Origin: Bacillus sp. Y1
GTDB taxonomy: Bacteria > Bacillota > Bacilli > Bacillales > Cytobacillaceae
NCBI RefSeq assembly: GCF_003586445.1
Contig: NZ_CP030028.1
Location: 4,106,501 to 4,170,500, forward strand
Length of the DNA stretch: 64,000 nt
Direction: 5' to 3'
Part shown: in pieces, positions 8,990 through 16,967 of the stretch
Position numbering within the stretch: position 1 is the first letter of the stretch
Layout of the letters: each line of letters begins with the position of its first letter
The notes under the pieces: model-generated
Seen by the model: only the letters and a program-made list of their open reading frames with translations
Told to the model about the DNA's origin: nothing
Databases searched by the model: none
Made by a program: the position numbers and the translations under genes

Positions 8990-9638
8990 GCAAAGAATGT
9001 TGAATTTATTATGCCTTTATCTAGAACCAAAAGGATACAAATGTGTTCCACACACTTCTGCTCTGTTTGCTCTAGAATACTTATCATCCAATCAGGTTGA
9101 CCTCGTGCTTCTTGATATCATGATGCCTGAGATGGACGGTTGGACTTTATGTGCAGAAATCAGAAAAAAATGGGATATTCCCATTATCATGTTGACGGCA
9201 CGAACGGATAAGACCGATGTGGTTAAGGGACTTTATATTGGTGCGGATGATTATATCTCAAAGCCATTTGATGAAGACGAACTACTTGCTCGAATTGGGG
9301 CTGTATTAAGAAGACATAAGTCCACAAGCCAACTATTAACTTTTAAAGGGCTAGTTTTGAATCCAGAATCCTTTGACCTGCATTATGAAAAAACACCGAT
9401 TCCATTAACACCAAAGGAATTTTCCATGATGGAGCTGTTTTTAACCCATCCAAATAGGGTATTTACACGCGACCATTTAATCACCTCGATTTGGGGCCAT
9501 GGTGTTTCTACTGAGGATAGAACCATTGACTCCCATGTTCGAAATCTCCGAGAAAAATTAAGAAAAGCCCACTTCCCTGCTGATGAGCACTTACAAACCG
9601 TATGGGGATTAGGGTACAAGTGGCAGGACGGACAATGA
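8961..9638 (+). CDS. OmpR/PhoB-family response regulator
   Basis: 225 aa. The receiver domain has the acidic pair at D8/D9, phospho-acceptor Asp52 in LVLLDIMMPEMDG, Thr in IIMLTARTDK and Lys in DDYISKPFDEDELLARI. The C-terminal winged helix is of the Trans_reg_C type (PLTPKEFSMMELFLTHPNRV, TIDSHVRNLREKLRK, TVWGLGYKW). The ATG at 8961 is preferred over the adjacent GTG at 8958. It overlaps the kinase gene by 29 bases, so the two are translationally coupled. Its targets are not evident; the downstream membrane protein is in the same operon. Confidence 0.95.
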   Translation: MKTILLVDDEQRMLNLLCLYLEPKGYKCVPHTSALFALEYLSSNQVDLVLLDIMMPEMDGWTLCAEIRKKWDIPIIMLTARTDKTDVVKGLYIGADDYISKPFDEDELLARIGAVLRRHKSTSQLLTFKGLVLNPESFDLHYEKTPIPLTPKEFSMMELFLTHPNRVFTRDHLITSIWGHGVSTEDRTIDSHVRNLREKLRKAHFPADEHLQTVWGLGYKWQDGQ

Positions 9639-10171
9639 ACGAAATTCTTTTTATTATTGGAAGTGTAATTGGGAATGTGCTCATCGCTGTGGCTGGTGTT
9701 ATTCCGAGCGCCTTTTTAACGGCAGCGAATATTTCCATCCTCGGTTTTGAGGTTGGGTTAGTTGTTTCTATTATAGGAGAAGCACTTGGTGCCATTGTGA
9801 GCTTTTGGCTTTACCGAAAAGGATTTTCGCGGGTGAAGGACAAGGTACAAATCAAGTGGAAATGGAGTCGACTCCTTCTTGACCGGTTGTATCAATCAAA
9901 AGGGTTAGAAGCTGTTGCCATCGTTCTATTGCTTCGGCTGTTACCGTTTGTTCCGTCAGGCTTCGTGACGTTGACTGCTGCGATTGGCAAGATGAATATA
10001 GTAGCTTTCGGAATAGTGAGTACGATTGGAAAGATCCCTTCTTTGTTTATCGAGGCTTATGGGGTTCACCAAGTTCTGAAATTTGATACCAAACTTCAAC
10101 TCATCTTGGCAACTGTTTGTATCATGATTTTTGTGATTTATTTTTTCGTAAAAAAGCGTCCCCGTGATTAA
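9635..10171 (+). CDS. TVP38/TMEM64 (DedA-like) membrane protein
   Basis: 178 aa from the ATG at 9635, whose ATGA overlaps the response-regulator stop by four bases; the longer frame from 9602 lies inside the regulator gene. About five to six hydrophobic segments. The SNARE-associated/VTT core includes AVAGVIPSAFLTAANISILG, EALGAIVSFWLYRKGF and LLRLLPFVPSGFVTLTAAIG, with the family Arg and Pro residues (LRLLPFVP). Family members act in lipid transport or membrane homeostasis, but no function can be assigned here. Coupling with a two-component system suggests envelope-stress regulation. Confidence 0.85.
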   Translation: MNEILFIIGSVIGNVLIAVAGVIPSAFLTAANISILGFEVGLVVSIIGEALGAIVSFWLYRKGFSRVKDKVQIKWKWSRLLLDRLYQSKGLEAVAIVLLLRLLPFVPSGFVTLTAAIGKMNIVAFGIVSTIGKIPSLFIEAYGVHQVLKFDTKLQLILATVCIMIFVIYFFVKKRPRD

Positions 10172-10460
10172 CTAAAGGGGTTCCGTTTTCGGGTGCAAAC
10201 GTCTTTTCTTTATTTATTAACGTTTCTACGAAATCCCATTAACTTTGACATATCAATTGACATCATTATTAAGATGGGCAATAAGTATTGTACAATTAAA
10301 TATAGAGGGTAGAAAATTGTGTCATTTGCAGTGCCGCTTTGAGTACCAATTTTATTGATCATTATAAGCTGCTCGATAAAAAGCTGCTGATTCCCGCATC
10401 TAAGTTCAAGAGGGTCCGCACTTTTCGGTTGGGGGATCAGGTTAAGCACCCGAGCTGATA

Positions 10461-10648
10461 ATAGACGGAGAAATTCCGCTTAATTAGTAATTATGATTAA
10501 AAATGGCTTAAATAGACGGAAAGATTCCGCCTATTGGCTCGAAATATTCGAAAAGGGGAGATTTTGCTTTGCATAAGCGGAAAACCTCCCCTTATTTACC
10601 CCAAAACGAGCTCCATTTCGCATCTAACCGGAAAATTTCCGCTTATTT
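10461..10648. repeat. four dispersed imperfect palindromes of the AATAnnCGGAAAnnTTCCGCTTATT type
   Basis: Units lie at about 10461-10483, 10511-10533, 10573-10597 and 10624-10648. Examples are AGACGGAGAAATTCCGCTTA and AGACGGAAAGATTCCGCCTA. Each is an imperfect dyad centred on CGGAAA/TTCCG. Bacillaceae genomes often carry such intergenic palindromes; their role is unknown. They occupy most of the gene-free stretch 10172-10698. The rest of that stretch holds only an open frame without ribosome site (10210-10449), which I do not call. Confidence 0.6.
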
Positions 10649-10698
10649 CTTTTGCTGATTACTCGAATTAAGGTCAAGACATGAACCCTTCTTTTTGT

Positions 10699-11964
10699 TT
10701 ATCCTGCTTTTTTTACAGACTCTATTACGGCTTGCGATTTTAATTTATTGATATCAGCCCGAATTAATAGAGAAAGAACAAGCGCAACTATAAATAATCC
10801 CGAAAAGAAGGTTAAGCTTCCTGCATAACTTCCTGTTGTATCCTTGATCCAAGCTGCGAACAGTGGACCCGCCAAACCAGCAGCTGCCCATGCGGTTAAA
10901 ATATATCCATGAATCGCGCCTAACTGCTTCGTTCCAAACAAGTCGCCGATATAAGCTGGAATGGATGCGAATCCCCCACCATAACATGTATAAACAACGA
11001 TCAGCATGCCCATAAACAACCATTGAATGGACACTTGCGGCAAGAAAAAGAAGATAACCATTTGCAGTACAAAAAATGCGGTATACGTGTTGGGTCTACC
11101 AATATAATCCGATAATGAAGCCCAACCAATTCGTCCAAGACCATTGAAGATTCCAATCGCACCAACTAAAGCAGCCGCTGTTGCCATGTCAATCCCAATA
11201 CTCTCCATCGCTAGTGGTTTTGCTACTGCTAAGATCGCAATTCCACAGGTAATGTTAATGAATAACATGAACCACAAATACCAGAAACGCTTGGTCTTAA
11301 CAGCTTGATTCGCTGTTAATTGTGATAAATCCAACGTAGCCTTTGCTTTTCCACTAGCAATCTTCTCTTTAAAACCTTCTGGCAACCAGCCTTCTTGTGG
11401 TTTTTCAAGATATAAAGAAGAGACAACCATGATGAGAAAATAAGAGATACCTAGAATGTAAAATGTGTTAGCCACTCCAACAGACGTAATTAATGAGTTC
11501 ATAATCGGGCTAGCTATCGCTGCCGCAAAACCAAATCCCATAATGGCTAAGCCTGTCGCTAAGCCTCTTCTGTCAGGAAACCATTTTACGAGAGTTGAAA
11601 CAGGAGCAATATAACCCACACCTAAACCAATTCCTCCAAGTGCCCCATAAAATAAATACAACAGGGACTTGGATTCCATATCAACAGCAAACCCTGCCCC
11701 TGTCATTCCAATCCCAAAGAAAACTGCTGCTAGTAACCCCGCTTTTTTCGGTCCATATTTCTCTACAAAATGTCCTAAAAAGGCAGCAGATAATCCTAAA
11801 AATAAAATTGCAATACTAAAGGTTAAAGCCACTTCAGAATCAGACCAACCAAACATTTCTTTTAACGGCGCAGTAAAGTTACTCCATGCGTACACGGAGC
11901 CAATGGAAATATGAATCCCCACTGCTGATAATGCGATCAACCACCTATTCTTCCTCACTAACAT
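10699..11964 (-). CDS. MFS transporter, oxalate/formate antiporter (OFA) family
   Basis: 421 aa, 12 predicted helices. The OFA-family N-terminus is clear (GIHISIGSVYAWSNFTAPL), with the MFS loop motif GHFVEKYGPKKAG between TM2 and TM3 and GGIGLGVGYIAPVSTLVKWF around TM4. The family moves small organic anions such as oxalate or formate; the actual substrate cannot be read from the sequence. ATG at 11964 is very close to AAGGAG, so the GTG two codons downstream may be the real start. It stands alone, with palindromic repeats downstream. Confidence 0.88.
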   Translation of the reverse strand: MLVRKNRWLIALSAVGIHISIGSVYAWSNFTAPLKEMFGWSDSEVALTFSIAILFLGLSAAFLGHFVEKYGPKKAGLLAAVFFGIGMTGAGFAVDMESKSLLYLFYGALGGIGLGVGYIAPVSTLVKWFPDRRGLATGLAIMGFGFAAAIASPIMNSLITSVGVANTFYILGISYFLIMVVSSLYLEKPQEGWLPEGFKEKIASGKAKATLDLSQLTANQAVKTKRFWYLWFMLFINITCGIAILAVAKPLAMESIGIDMATAAALVGAIGIFNGLGRIGWASLSDYIGRPNTYTAFFVLQMVIFFFLPQVSIQWLFMGMLIVVYTCYGGGFASIPAYIGDLFGTKQLGAIHGYILTAWAAAGLAGPLFAAWIKDTTGSYAGSLTFFSGLFIVALVLSLLIRADINKLKSQAVIESVKKAG

Positions 11965-12189
11965 CTCTCCTTAGTAAATTCTATTAATATCTAAAAACGT
12001 TATGGAAAGTTCATAACGGATTTTACTTACCTTAGGATCGAATTACCTAAAACACGAACATTAATTAAATAAAAATAAAAAACATTCGTCTTTAAAAAGA
12101 ATAAACCTACTTTACCATGTGAAAGTGAGGAAGACAATAGTAAATATGATATTTAATGTGGGAATGTTATAAATTTGAGGAATGAAAAA

Positions 12190-12222
12190 TAGCTGTAAGC
12201 CTTTTGGTAAGCGCTACAGCTA
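12190..12222 (-). terminator. terminator of the cyclase-less RiPP operon
   Basis: TAGCTGTA (12190-12197) pairs with TACAGCTA (12215-12222), extended by AGC/GC pairs, and is followed on the minus strand by TTTTTCATT. It overlaps the stop codon of the nucleotidyltransferase gene and ends the operon. Confidence 0.8.
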
Positions 12223-13236
12223 CTGGTGTTTAGTAGAGGATATAACAAGTGGTTTGGTTGGTCGTAAGGATTTAATCCAGCTTAAAAACTCACTTTTACT
12301 ATGGGATAAGCTATCATAGCTAAAAAAAGAGTAGTCCACAAAATCTAGATAGTTCTTTAACTGTTTCTTGTGTCCATTTCTAAACGCATTATAATCCCAT
12401 AAGTTTGGCCTTTTAACAGGCAATGGTTTAACGTTTTGCAAGTATGGGTGCTGTTGATAAACGATTGCGAGAGTACGGATCATTCGTTTTTGAGTACGAT
12501 GATGTCTAGCCTGAACGAGCAATTGTATGTAATCCACTCTGTCACCAATCCGATAAATCAGTTGAATGATATCTAGAAAGTGTTTCGGGGAATCAAGATT
12601 ATGTCTCCATCCATGCAAGCAAATCATATAAAAGGTGTGATAGTCTGATAGTTCTTTTATATATTGGTAGCTCCCTAAAGACTTAGCTCCCTGCCAAAAC
12701 TCTTCTATCGGAAGCTTGGAGGTATCATCCTTCAACAGGTTCCAGTGTAACTCTACTGTTAATGGAATTTTTGAGTTCGGAATCGGTTTACTAAAACTAC
12801 AGTGAAAATGTCCAGCAATCGGCTCTTCTTCAACGGAATAGCCTAAAGTGATAACGGTAGATATCGCACGTTCCAAGTCCTCCGGCTGAATGAGTACATC
12901 TATATCTGATGTACCTCTTGCCCCAATATGACCAAAGTACTTTTCAGCAAATAGTACTCCCTTTAAAGGAATAGCTGGAAGTTCAGCTTGCTCAAAGCAA
13001 TCCAAAACCTTCGTTAATTCGCTTTTAATAAAAAGAGATAAAAAGAGATTTACTTCGTATTGCTCCTTCAAGCGTTCCTGGAAAAATACAGGTGTGCGAT
13101 TTAATGTTCCTTGTTGCTTTAATTGGTAGTAAGCTTGGGGAGCAACACCAAACTCCAAGATTTCTTTTAATATAGATTTGTAATCATATGAATCTAGAGG
13201 TGCCTCAGCTTCATACAATCCCTGAATCCATTTCAT
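12220..13236 (-). CDS. nucleotidyltransferase-family RiPP tailoring enzyme
   Basis: 338 aa, of the NTP_transf_5 type common in lasso-peptide operons. The polymerase-beta-like active site is GARGTSDIDVLIQPEDLERA (two Asp), preceded by PLKGVLFAEKYFG. Further motifs are TVELHWNLLKDD and MICLHGWRHNLDSPKHFLDI, which are matched in the second nucleotidyltransferase of this window (TKVEIHWRLN, THGARHGWSRLRWLMDI). Family members modify the peptide after kinase action in some lasso pathways, but substrate and chemistry here are unknown. Perfect ribosome site (AAAGGAGG). Last gene of the operon, 17 bases after the exporter gene. Confidence 0.8.
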   Translation of the reverse strand: MKWIQGLYEAEAPLDSYDYKSILKEILEFGVAPQAYYQLKQQGTLNRTPVFFQERLKEQYEVNLFLSLFIKSELTKVLDCFEQAELPAIPLKGVLFAEKYFGHIGARGTSDIDVLIQPEDLERAISTVITLGYSVEEEPIAGHFHCSFSKPIPNSKIPLTVELHWNLLKDDTSKLPIEEFWQGAKSLGSYQYIKELSDYHTFYMICLHGWRHNLDSPKHFLDIIQLIYRIGDRVDYIQLLVQARHHRTQKRMIRTLAIVYQQHPYLQNVKPLPVKRPNLWDYNAFRNGHKKQLKNYLDFVDYSFFSYDSLSHSKSEFLSWIKSLRPTKPLVISSTKHQ

Positions 13237-13253
13237 GACACATCCTCCTTTCT

Positions 13254-15053
13254 TTATGCAAGTGATAGCTCAACTTTAGGTTTGAATTTTGTACGGCTTA
13301 GAGTTTGATATAATCCTGGTTGGTTAATTAACTCCTCATGTGATCCCTGCTGAACGATTTTTCCTTGATCCATTACCAAAATTAAATCAGCACTTTCAAT
13401 CGTTGATAAACGATGAGCAATGACAAGAGTGGTTCGATTTTTCTTTAGTGAGTTCAGAGCTTCCTTCACATAGTATTCCGTTTCCGTATCAAGTGCGGAG
13501 GTTGCTTCATCTAATAAAAGAATCGGCGCATCCTTTAATATTGCCCTGGCAATCGCTATTCGCTGCTTCTGGCCACCTGATAGCTTCATTCCTCTTTCAC
13601 CGATTTCAGTATCGTAACCGTTTTGGAGTGAAAGAATGAAGTCATGGATGCAAGCGTCTTGTGCAGCACAAATCATTTCCTGTTCTGTAATCCCAGGTCT
13701 TGCTAACATTAGGTTTTCACGTATGGTTCCAGCAAAAAGGAATGTTTCTTGAGGGACACTGGCGATCGTGCTTCTTAATTTTGATACGGTCATTTCCTTT
13801 ATGGACACTCCATCAAAAAGGATGTCTCCTTTTTGTGGTTGGTAGAAGCCTTGTAGTAGGTTGAATAGGGTGCTTTTTCCCGCTCCGCTTGGGCCTACTA
13901 GGGCGATGACTTTGTTGGCTGGGATGGATAGTTGTAAATTTTTGAATACCTGAGTTGTTTCATTATAACTAAAGGTTATCCCTTGAAATTCCATCGCATG
14001 TGAAAGACTCTTTCCTGATGTGTAGGAAGGTAGTCGAGGAGATTCTGCCTTTTCTTCGGTTACATTTAGTATTCTTTCCACTGATGTAAGAGATCGCTGA
14101 AAGCCTGCCCATTGTCCTGCAAGTCTTGTCATTGGACTGACTAAATATCCGACAAGACTCTGAAAAGTTAGTAATGCTCCTACCGTCATAGATCCTTTAG
14201 AAACAAAATATGCCCCTAATAAAAGACTGATATAGTAAGAGCCCGCACTTAGCAGATTTCCCCCTGAGGAAAAATATCCTCTTAACTTTGCATTAGTAAG
14301 CTCAAGATGATAGAGTTCTTCATTTTGAGAAGAAAATTCTTGGTAGGATTTCTTTTCTAAAGTAAAAGATCGAATAACAGAAATACCCTGAAAGGTTTCG
14401 CTAAGATGTGCATTTACTTTTTCAAAAAGGGTGTTGAGCTTTCTACTATTTCGACGAAGCAATACCCCAAATACGGCTCCAGCTAAAATGGCCAATGGTG
14501 TGGCAAGAAGGGTCAGAAGAGACATCGTCATATTTAACTGAAGAAGATAAATAAAGACGACCAAAAAAATGAGTGGAAGTCTGATGAGGTTAATTAAGTT
14601 GCTCCCAATAACACCGTCAAGGTTATGAATGTCATTTGTAAAATACGTAATAACTTCTCCAGATTTCATTTGAGAGAAGCGGCTTGTTGGAAGTCTTAAA
14701 ATGTGGCTAAATAAATAGTCTTTAATATCTCGTTTTACACCGTTTGTTGCTACTGTTTCAAAGTAAATATCTGCGAAAGAAAAGGAAATACTTATTACAA
14801 CCAGTGTAAGAGCAATTGGGATGAGTGTTTTGATTTCCTCGAAATCTGCACGAACCGCAGCATCAGCAATCTTTCCAAAAAATGAAGCAAACGCAACTGT
14901 TAAAAAAATATCAACAAATAATAATAACAATAAAACCAAATAAGCCTTCCATCGCTTCAAAACAAAAGGCTTCAATAATCCAAAGGTTTTTTTAAAATCC
15001 TTAAGCACAATATATTCTTTCATGCGAGGTAAGAGCTGCTGAACTCTATTCAT
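13254..15053 (-). CDS. ABC exporter (permease-ATPase fusion) of the RiPP operon
   Basis: 599 aa. An N-terminal six-helix exporter domain (~residues 30-330) is followed by an ATPase with Walker A GPSGAGKST, Q-loop ASVPQETFLFAGT, signature LSGGQKQRIAIARAIL, Walker B ILLLDEATSALD and the H-loop His in VIAHRLST. There is no C39 peptidase domain, so the leader must be removed elsewhere, plausibly by the S26 peptidase encoded just upstream. It is expected to export and give self-immunity to the modified peptide. It lies 14 bases after the peptidase gene. A homologous exporter serves the lasso operon. Confidence 0.9.
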   Translation of the reverse strand: MNRVQQLLPRMKEYIVLKDFKKTFGLLKPFVLKRWKAYLVLLLLLFVDIFLTVAFASFFGKIADAAVRADFEEIKTLIPIALTLVVISISFSFADIYFETVATNGVKRDIKDYLFSHILRLPTSRFSQMKSGEVITYFTNDIHNLDGVIGSNLINLIRLPLIFLVVFIYLLQLNMTMSLLTLLATPLAILAGAVFGVLLRRNSRKLNTLFEKVNAHLSETFQGISVIRSFTLEKKSYQEFSSQNEELYHLELTNAKLRGYFSSGGNLLSAGSYYISLLLGAYFVSKGSMTVGALLTFQSLVGYLVSPMTRLAGQWAGFQRSLTSVERILNVTEEKAESPRLPSYTSGKSLSHAMEFQGITFSYNETTQVFKNLQLSIPANKVIALVGPSGAGKSTLFNLLQGFYQPQKGDILFDGVSIKEMTVSKLRSTIASVPQETFLFAGTIRENLMLARPGITEQEMICAAQDACIHDFILSLQNGYDTEIGERGMKLSGGQKQRIAIARAILKDAPILLLDEATSALDTETEYYVKEALNSLKKNRTTLVIAHRLSTIESADLILVMDQGKIVQQGSHEELINQPGLYQTLSRTKFKPKVELSLA

Positions 15054-15067
15054 ATTGACACTCCATC

Positions 15068-15502
15068 TTAAAATCTTCTATTTAAATAGCTTCTAAGAAT
15101 AAAAGAAAGAAACGGAAAAGTAATAATTAACTTACTCCATCCTGCTACAATCAAATTGCTCGGTTGAACTACATGCTTTTGTTTTTCAATGGAAACAAGT
15201 GTACCTAGAATCCGTTCTTTTTGAATGGGTTCATCAAATCCAAGGTTTGTATCACCTTTACAGCGATATATATTCTCTGATTCCATCTCGTAAAATCGGT
15301 GGGCAATCAACTTACCGTTTGAAGCCCAAAATAATAGAATATCTCCTTTTTTTAAAGAGGTTGAATCAAAAGGTGTAAACCTGCAAATATCTCCTTGTTG
15401 TATAAGGGGATACATACTATTCCCTTCACTTGGCAGAGAAATAGATCCTTCATTAGTAATCGTTTTTTGAAGAACGGAAATAATATCCTGACTAAACAGC
15501 AT
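15068..15502 (-). CDS. S24/S26-type (signal-peptidase-like) serine peptidase in RiPP operon
   Basis: 144 aa. The nucleophile Ser is in LPSEGNSMYPLIQQGDICRF (the SMxP box). GDILLFWASNGKLIAHRFYE follows, with a His where SipW/ER-type signal peptidases use a Ser-His dyad, then YRCKGDTN. There is no N-terminal membrane anchor; one hydrophobic segment lies at the C-terminus (~residues 120-140). Its gene overlaps the PqqD-type gene by 11 bases. In this operon it takes the place of the transglutaminase-like leader peptidase (B2) of lasso pathways, so I infer that it cleaves the 53-aa precursor. This is not proven. Confidence 0.8.
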   Translation of the reverse strand: MLFSQDIISVLQKTITNEGSISLPSEGNSMYPLIQQGDICRFTPFDSTSLKKGDILLFWASNGKLIAHRFYEMESENIYRCKGDTNLGFDEPIQKERILGTLVSIEKQKHVVQPSNLIVAGWSKLIITFPFLSFILRSYLNRRF

Positions 15503-15758
15503 GAATAACCAATCCGTATTCGATAAGGTCTTTTAAAAATACCTCAATGTCTTTTGCATCAACTGATAGGTCTCCTTGAAACTCAGCTTCTATGGATTGA
15601 ATAATGGAGCCAACCGTCTGTTTCTCCTTAAGCAATGACCAACAAAAGCCACCCATTTCATTAAGCTTTGTGACGGTAAAATGCTCAGCATCTAGAATAA
15701 TCCACTCTCCATCGAGTTGGGTAGTATCAAAGCTCTCTTTTTGGATGTAGTGCGTCAT
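15492..15758 (-). CDS. PqqD-like RiPP recognition protein
   Basis: 88 aa from the ATG at 15758, which shares bases with the kinase stop (TAATG) and has GGGAG upstream; a longer frame would start inside the kinase gene. The PqqD fold is recognisable: DGEWIILDAEHFTVTKLNEM (strand region), GGFCWSLLKEKQTVGSIIQS and the helical C-terminal half DAKDIEVFLKDLIEYGLVI. Such RRE proteins bind the leader of a ribosomal peptide and deliver it to the modifying enzymes. Tight overlaps on both sides show co-translation with the kinase and peptidase. Confidence 0.85.
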   Translation of the reverse strand: MTHYIQKESFDTTQLDGEWIILDAEHFTVTKLNEMGGFCWSLLKEKQTVGSIIQSIEAEFQGDLSVDAKDIEVFLKDLIEYGLVIHAV

Positions 15759-16531
15759 TATGAAATCAACTCCCAAAAGGTATCATTTTTCTGAAAATGC
15801 AGTTCATAGACTGAGACTTTATCTACTAAACTCAATAGCAGGTACATAATCTTTTTCGTTTCCTCAGGACAGTGTACCCAGTAAAATACCTTATCCATAA
15901 GATTTAAGACAGCATCTGACTTTTTTAGTTGGTTCCTGCTATTGAACAAAGCTTGCCGTAAAAGCTGAATGCTTACTAGCGGTGTTGAGGTTTCTTTACC
16001 CGTTACCTTTAACTCGCTACGAAATGGTGAATTAAACACCGTTATTCCTTCAGGAGCAATTTTGACAAGCGTCGCTTCATCCGAAAGGAGCTCTCTCGGT
16101 GCTGATAATTTGGCAGCAGTCGACTTCCCCGCTCCAGAACGGCCTGTAAAAATATGAGCCTTCCCTTCCTCCACTACACAGGAGGAATGAATTAATAATC
16201 CCCAGTTATTGTGAAGGATATATGCGCTGTAAAAGTTCATCAGAGCATGCTTTAGGGCTAGTTCGTCATTTACGTAAATTGTTGCTTGTTTATAATCCTC
16301 ATCGGTATCGATAAGGTAATCTGCGCGACGGTAATATAAGTTATTTGATTGTTTTTTGATTTCAACATCGTAGTCTGTAAAGGGTACACCATAACCAGTT
16401 TTTATATTGATCGAAATGTCATACTGGGGATTTTTTAAAGGTAGTAGTCTAAAGTTTCTTTGAAAAAAATCTAAAATATAAGAAGACTCGTATGTTACAG
16501 ATGCTATATGCTCCCCTATTTGTAGGTACAT
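15758..16531 (-). CDS. HPr-kinase-like RiPP kinase
   Basis: 257 aa. An N-terminal beta-rich domain is followed by the P-loop HIFTGRSGAGKSTAAKL and the HPrK-like acidic motif ELLSDEATLVKI. The family includes lasso-peptide kinases that phosphorylate a C-terminal Ser. Here the encoded precursor ends in Asn-Lys, so a different Ser (residues 28 or 34 of the precursor are in the likely core) or another acceptor would be needed. Excellent ribosome site (AAAGGAG). First gene after the precursor, separated from it by an attenuator hairpin. The lasso operon has its own homologue at 51965-52882. Confidence 0.85.
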   Translation of the reverse strand: MYLQIGEHIASVTYESSYILDFFQRNFRLLPLKNPQYDISINIKTGYGVPFTDYDVEIKKQSNNLYYRRADYLIDTDEDYKQATIYVNDELALKHALMNFYSAYILHNNWGLLIHSSCVVEEGKAHIFTGRSGAGKSTAAKLSAPRELLSDEATLVKIAPEGITVFNSPFRSELKVTGKETSTPLVSIQLLRQALFNSRNQLKKSDAVLNLMDKVFYWVHCPEETKKIMYLLLSLVDKVSVYELHFQKNDTFWELIS

Positions 16532-16561
16532 TGTTTTTCTCCTTTAACACTTTCAGAAAAG

Positions 16562-16618
16562 TACGGGACCAATATGTACATTTTCTGCTATGTTATAATA
16601 ATGAACTATTGTCCCGTA
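16562..16618 (-). terminator. attenuator hairpin between precursor and kinase genes
   Basis: On the minus strand TACGGGACAATA pairs with TATTGGTCCCGTA (one bulged base) and is followed by CTTTTCTG. Leaky termination here would give more precursor mRNA than enzyme mRNA. The same arrangement occurs after the lasso precursor. Confidence 0.7.
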
Positions 16619-16633
16619 TCATGAATGGGATTG

Positions 16634-16795
16634 TTATTTATTCGGATGATCCTTCTTAGGGTCAAACGGATCATGCGGATATTTCTTTCCATCACTCTTT
16701 CCTGGATCTCCAGATACAGGCCCATGACCTTTATTCCAACTTTGAGAAGTTTCAAAGCGAATCGGCTGATGACTTAATACTAGAGGTTTTTCCAT
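16634..16795 (-). CDS. putative RiPP precursor peptide, 53 aa
   Basis: Found by reading the region upstream of the kinase gene. It has the best ribosome site of the operon (AAAGGAGGTGA, seven bases before the ATG). The N-terminal leader-like part is MEKPLVLSHQPIRFETSQSW. The C-terminal half is rich in Gly, Pro, Asp, His and Lys with no Cys: NKGHGPVSGDPGKSDG, then KKYPHDPFDPKKDHPNK. KPLVL may correspond to the YxxPxL motif read by PqqD-type proteins. It does not fit a normal lasso precursor: there is no Thr at -2 before Gly/Ala with a ring Asp/Glu at 7-9, and no cyclase gene is present. The mature form is unknown. The SinR-type operators lie upstream and the attenuator downstream. Confidence 0.75.
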   Translation of the reverse strand: MEKPLVLSHQPIRFETSQSWNKGHGPVSGDPGKSDGKKYPHDPFDPKKDHPNK

Positions 16796-16816
16796 TAATT
16801 TCACCTCCTTTACAAA

Positions 16817-16832
16817 ATTCTCTATAAAGAAC
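16817..16832 (-). promoter_or_regulatory. SinR-type operator dyad, proximal copy
   Basis: ATTCTCT-AT-AAAGAAC: two seven-base half-sites with two-base spacer, one mismatch to GTTCTYT. It lies between the promoter and the precursor ribosome site. Confidence 0.6.
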
Positions 16833-16904
16833 AGTAGTGGTAAAAAAAGAAATCTTATCTAAGTTAATAGATAAAACCTCTAATTAATCTACATTAACAA
16901 GTAG

Positions 16905-16937
16905 ATTATACATGATTAGCAGTTCTTTGGAAAGAAC
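16905..16937 (-). promoter_or_regulatory. promoter of the RiPP operon with SinR-type operator over the -35 region
   Basis: The -10 is TATAAT (16910-16905 on the minus strand). The dyad GTTCTTT-N2-AAAGAAC with perfect half-sites covers 16922-16937, over the -35 position, whose own sequence (TTTCCA) is poor. Repressor binding here should exclude RNA polymerase. The second dyad is 105 bases downstream. Confidence 0.65.
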
Positions 16938-16967
16938 GAATTATTCGACAAAAACTTCATTTTTATA

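Noticed and set aside
10210..10449. 79-aa frame on the minus strand with a hydrophobic C-terminal half
   Set aside because: No ribosome site, GTG start only, and it lies in a repeat-rich intergenic region; kept out of the gene list.
16634..16795. Reading the 53-aa precursor as a normal lasso peptide
   Set aside because: No Thr(-2)/Gly or Ala(1) with acidic ring residue at 7-9 and no cyclase gene in the operon.
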